7,412 nucleotides of DNA from Candidatus Nanopelagicales bacterium (GTDB taxonomy: Bacteria; Actinomycetota; Actinomycetes; S36-B12), in the NCBI GenBank assembly GCA_023264215.1, contig JALQSY010000082.1, positions 1 to 7,412 on the forward strand. Direction: 5' to 3'. The notes beneath the pieces are model-generated. The model had not been told where the DNA came from. It saw nothing but the letters and a program-made list of their open reading frames with translations, and did no database searches. The position numbers and the translations under genes were made by a program. How positions within the stretch are numbered: position 1 is the first letter of the stretch; each line of letters starts with the position of its first letter. This document shows, piece after piece, positions 5,976-7,412 of this stretch.

Positions 5976-6454
5976 TCGTTCTCAGCGAGGCGGCGCAAGG
6001 CCTCGCCGCTGACACGCTGTACGGTCCACTCGTCCATGGGCTCCGCCCCGATCGACCGGTAGAAGTCGATGGCGGGGGTGTTCCAATCCAGCACCCACCA
6101 CTCGAAGCGTCCGTAGCCGCGCTCGACGGCGATGCGGGCCAGGGCCTGGAGCAGTGACTTGCCGTAGCCCCGGCCGCGGTGCGACGGGCGCACGTACAGA
6201 TCCTCGAGGTAGACACCGTGTCGACCGAGCCACGTGGAGAAGTTGCGGAACCACAGCGCGAATCCGACGGTCTCGCCGGTGGCCTCGTCCTCGGCCATGA
6301 GTGCGTACACGGCCGGGTCGTCGCCGAACAGCGCGTCCCTGAGGAGCCCGGGCGTGGCGACGACCTCGTCCGGAGCCCGCTCGTAGGCGGCCAGCTCGTG
6401 GATCATGGCGAGGATCTCGGGTACGTCGTCCGGCGTGGCTTCGCGAATGGTCAT
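5972..6454 (-). CDS. GNAT N-acetyltransferase, spermidine/spermine acetyltransferase-like
   Basis: 160-residue GNAT enzyme that transfers acetyl from acetyl-CoA to an amine. It begins with the typical MTIREATPDDVPEILAMI. The acetyl-CoA pyrophosphate loop is RPSHRGRGYGKSL at 89-101, preceded by YLEDLYV at 82-88. The C-terminal part has WNTPAIDFYRSIGAEPMDEW at 124-143, where Tyr132 is the probable general acid. The pattern LAAYERAPDEV at 21-31, VGFALW and YLEDLYV resembles human SAT1 and the bacterial polyamine/diamine acetyltransferases. The real substrate could be another amine, such as thialysine, for which the same subfamily is known. ATG 6454 is preferred because the domain begins there; an ATG at 6502 in frame would add 16 residues and has no ribosome site. 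No Shine-Dalgarno precedes 6454, and CACAAT lies six bases upstream. M. tuberculosis has an acetyltransferase (Rv3216) in the same relative position. Confidence 0.9.
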   Translation of the reverse strand: MTIREATPDDVPEILAMIHELAAYERAPDEVVATPGLLRDALFGDDPAVYALMAEDEATGETVGFALWFRNFSTWLGRHGVYLEDLYVRPSHRGRGYGKSLLQALARIAVERGYGRFEWWVLDWNTPAIDFYRSIGAEPMDEWTVQRVSGEALRRLAEND

Positions 6455-6460
6455 GAGCGC

Positions 6461-6466
6461 ATTGTG
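6461..6466 (-). promoter_or_regulatory. Weak -10-like element before the acetyltransferase start
   Basis: Minus-strand CACAAT ends six bases (GCGCTC) before ATG 6454, the same spacing as the two leaderless candidates at 5537-5555. It lacks the first T of TANNNT. With no Shine-Dalgarno present, a leaderless start is the simplest reading, but support is weak. Confidence 0.3.
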
Positions 6467-6521
6467 TCGAAGTCGCTTGAGGTTGCCTTGCGATGTATCC
6501 ATGGCCGCTGGATCGGCGCGT

Positions 6522-6539
6522 GTCGCGGGACGCCGCGAC
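6522..6539. repeat. Perfect 7-base inverted repeat in the acetyltransferase-luxR divergent region
   Basis: GTCGCGG-GACG-CCGCGAC is a perfect 7+7 inverted repeat with a 4-base loop in the 162-base gap between the divergent starts at 6454 and 6617. It could be an operator or an RNA hairpin in the luxR leader. There is no U-tract. Chance occurrence is possible in GC-rich DNA. The rest of this gap shows no clear promoter. Confidence 0.45.
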
Positions 6540-6604
6540 TGCCCGCCTGGTGACGATGAGGGGGCGGCGCTGAACGGCCCGGTGCGCCGTGAGCAGTCGG
6601 CAGG

Positions 6605-6611
6605 GAAGGGG
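6605..6611 (+). promoter_or_regulatory. Shine-Dalgarno sequence of the LuxR-type regulator
   Basis: GAAGGGG ends five bases before ATG 6617. An out-of-frame ATG at 6612 sits too close to be served by it, so the site decides for 6617. Confidence 0.6.
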
Positions 6612-6616
6612 ATGGC

Positions 6617-7363
6617 ATGCTCGCTCACTCAGCGACGTGGCGCTGGGACGAGGTCAGGCTCGGTCCGCAGTCCTGGCGTGACCCCACGTCGGGCTGGGAC
6701 CTTGATCATGTCCTGGATGTGCTCGCGACGGTCTCCGGCCCGAATGCTGGGCCGCTCGATCGCACGACCCTGGTCGAGCGGATATTGCCGCGATGGGCGC
6801 TGCTCGAGATGGACGAGCTCGAACTCGATCACCGCGGGGCGCTGCGACCAAGGGCTGCCACGCGTGTCGAGGGGGATCTGCTGGCCTGGATCGTGGAGTC
6901 CCTCTGGGGACGCCGTGACACTGTCGAGCATCTCCTCGGGGGCTGGACGCTCGCGCGAATCCGCGAGGACGGTGTCATCGGTCAGTTGTGCATCCCCCTC
7001 ATCCCGTCCTCTCCGAGCCTGCGCCTGATCGCCTGCTCCATTGCGGGGGAGCGTCGTGAGATGGTGCTGTCGCTGGCCTCGCGGATGACATGGCTGACCT
7101 CGCTCAGTCCGGGAGATCGCGTCGATGGGCGCGCGATTGCCCTGGCGTCTCCGCTGAGCGAGCGTCAGGAGGCGATCCTGCACGCGATGGCGCACGGCCT
7201 GACGAATCGCCAGATCGCCTCGCGCATCAATTTCAGCGAGTCCACCGTCCGGATGGAATCCATGGCCATCTACCGGATCTACGGGGTGCATTCGCGGTCC
7301 GAGGCGGTCGCTGCCGCACGGGCAGCGGGACACCTGCGCACGGGGGCGGTCTCCCACGCGTAG
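6617..7363 (+). CDS. LuxR-type transcription regulator with unrecognised N-terminal domain
   Basis: 248-residue DNA-binding protein. The C-terminal helix-turn-helix is clear at about 178-240: LSERQEAILHAMAHGL, TNRQIASRINFSESTVRMES, IYRIYGVHSRSEAVAAARAAG. The recognition helix keeps the SESTV pattern. The usual TVKxHxxxI is replaced by TVRMESMAIYRIYGV, a variant in which the position after TVR is Met rather than Lys. Residues 1-170 show no receiver domain (no acidic pocket or Lys in the expected places), no ATPase motif and no membrane span, so it is not a standard response regulator or LAL protein. The N-terminal half has several Trp residues and a central stretch RIREDGVIGQLCIPLIP that could be a GAF-like ligand fold, but this is a guess. 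A promoter was not recognised. It is divergent from the acetyltransferase and lies just outside the block conserved with mycobacteria. Confidence 0.85.
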   Translation: MLAHSATWRWDEVRLGPQSWRDPTSGWDLDHVLDVLATVSGPNAGPLDRTTLVERILPRWALLEMDELELDHRGALRPRAATRVEGDLLAWIVESLWGRRDTVEHLLGGWTLARIREDGVIGQLCIPLIPSSPSLRLIACSIAGERREMVLSLASRMTWLTSLSPGDRVDGRAIALASPLSERQEAILHAMAHGLTNRQIASRINFSESTVRMESMAIYRIYGVHSRSEAVAAARAAGHLRTGAVSHA

Positions 7364-7368
7364 TGCGG

Positions 7369-7412
7369 TCATCCGCGCCCCAGCGCCCCCGACAGGGTGG
7401 CCGCGCGCTTCG
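7369..7412 (-). CDS. Probable C-terminal end of a gene entering from the right edge
   Basis: The last 41 bases read on the minus strand as an open frame ending KRAATLSGALGRG followed by TGA at 7369-7371. The stop lies 5 bases from the luxR stop, the same tail-to-tail distance as pdtaS and whiB1, and codon third positions are mostly G or C. Thirteen residues are too few to identify. If the mycobacterial gene order continued, a minus-strand isochorismate synthase (entC, Rv3215) would be expected upstream of the acetyltransferase, but this is only a positional guess. Confidence 0.35.
   Translation of the reverse strand, partial: KRAATLSGALGRG

Noticed and set aside
6455..6628. Upstream extension of the acetyltransferase to 6502 or 6628
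   Set aside because: The GNAT domain begins at MTIREAT (6454). The extension is not GNAT-like and neither upstream ATG has a ribosome site.

Overview
The window is high-GC DNA from an actinobacterium. It carries a WhiB-family iron-sulfur regulator, which is found only in Actinomycetota and their phages. It also carries a PdtaS-type sensor kinase, GTG starts and several probable leaderless genes. Genus is not determined; something near the Nocardioidaceae/Propionibacteriales would fit, but that is a guess. It reads as compact core chromosome: there are no insertion sequences, phage genes, CRISPR arrays, tRNAs or rRNAs.

Layout. (1) 56-826 (+): a secreted M23 (LytM) cell-wall peptidase with a peptidoglycan-binding domain. 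(2) 823-2484 (-): an IlvG-type thiamine-diphosphate acetolactate synthase, directly preceded on the same strand by a 28-codon hydrophobic reading frame (2495-2581) whose stop overlaps the synthase ribosome-binding site. (3) 2642-4042 (+): the PdtaS-like cytoplasmic histidine kinase. (4) 4048-4302 (-): WhiB1/WblE, with a CRP-like palindrome in its upstream region. (5) 4577-5530 (-): a diacylglycerol-kinase-family lipid kinase. (6) 5562-5975 (+): a four-helix membrane protein of unknown function. (7) 5972-6454 (-): a spermidine/spermine-type GNAT acetyltransferase. (8) 6617-7363 (+): a LuxR-type regulator with an unrecognised N-terminal half. (9) 7369-7412 (-): probably the last codons of a gene running in from the right edge.

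The five-gene block from 2642 to 6454 (kinase, WhiB, lipid kinase, membrane protein, acetyltransferase) has the gene order and relative orientations I recall for Mycobacterium tuberculosis Rv3220c (pdtaS) to Rv3216, including whiB1 (Rv3219). This looks like an old actinobacterial core neighbourhood rather than an island. PdtaS would act through a response regulator (PdtaR) encoded elsewhere.

Genes fall into two translation-initiation classes. The M23 peptidase, microprotein, synthase, whiB1 and luxR starts have Shine-Dalgarno sequences. The kinase, lipid kinase, membrane protein and acetyltransferase lack one and instead have a -10-like hexamer 6-8 bases before the start codon, as expected for leaderless mRNAs. 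Tail-to-tail junctions are very tight: two overlap by CTAG and two are 5 bases apart.

I found no clearly new multi-gene system. The points most worth checking are the microprotein coupled to the synthase, the apparent loss of the GAF-domain cysteine pair in PdtaS, the CRP-like site before whiB1, and the back-to-back leaderless promoters at 5531-5561.
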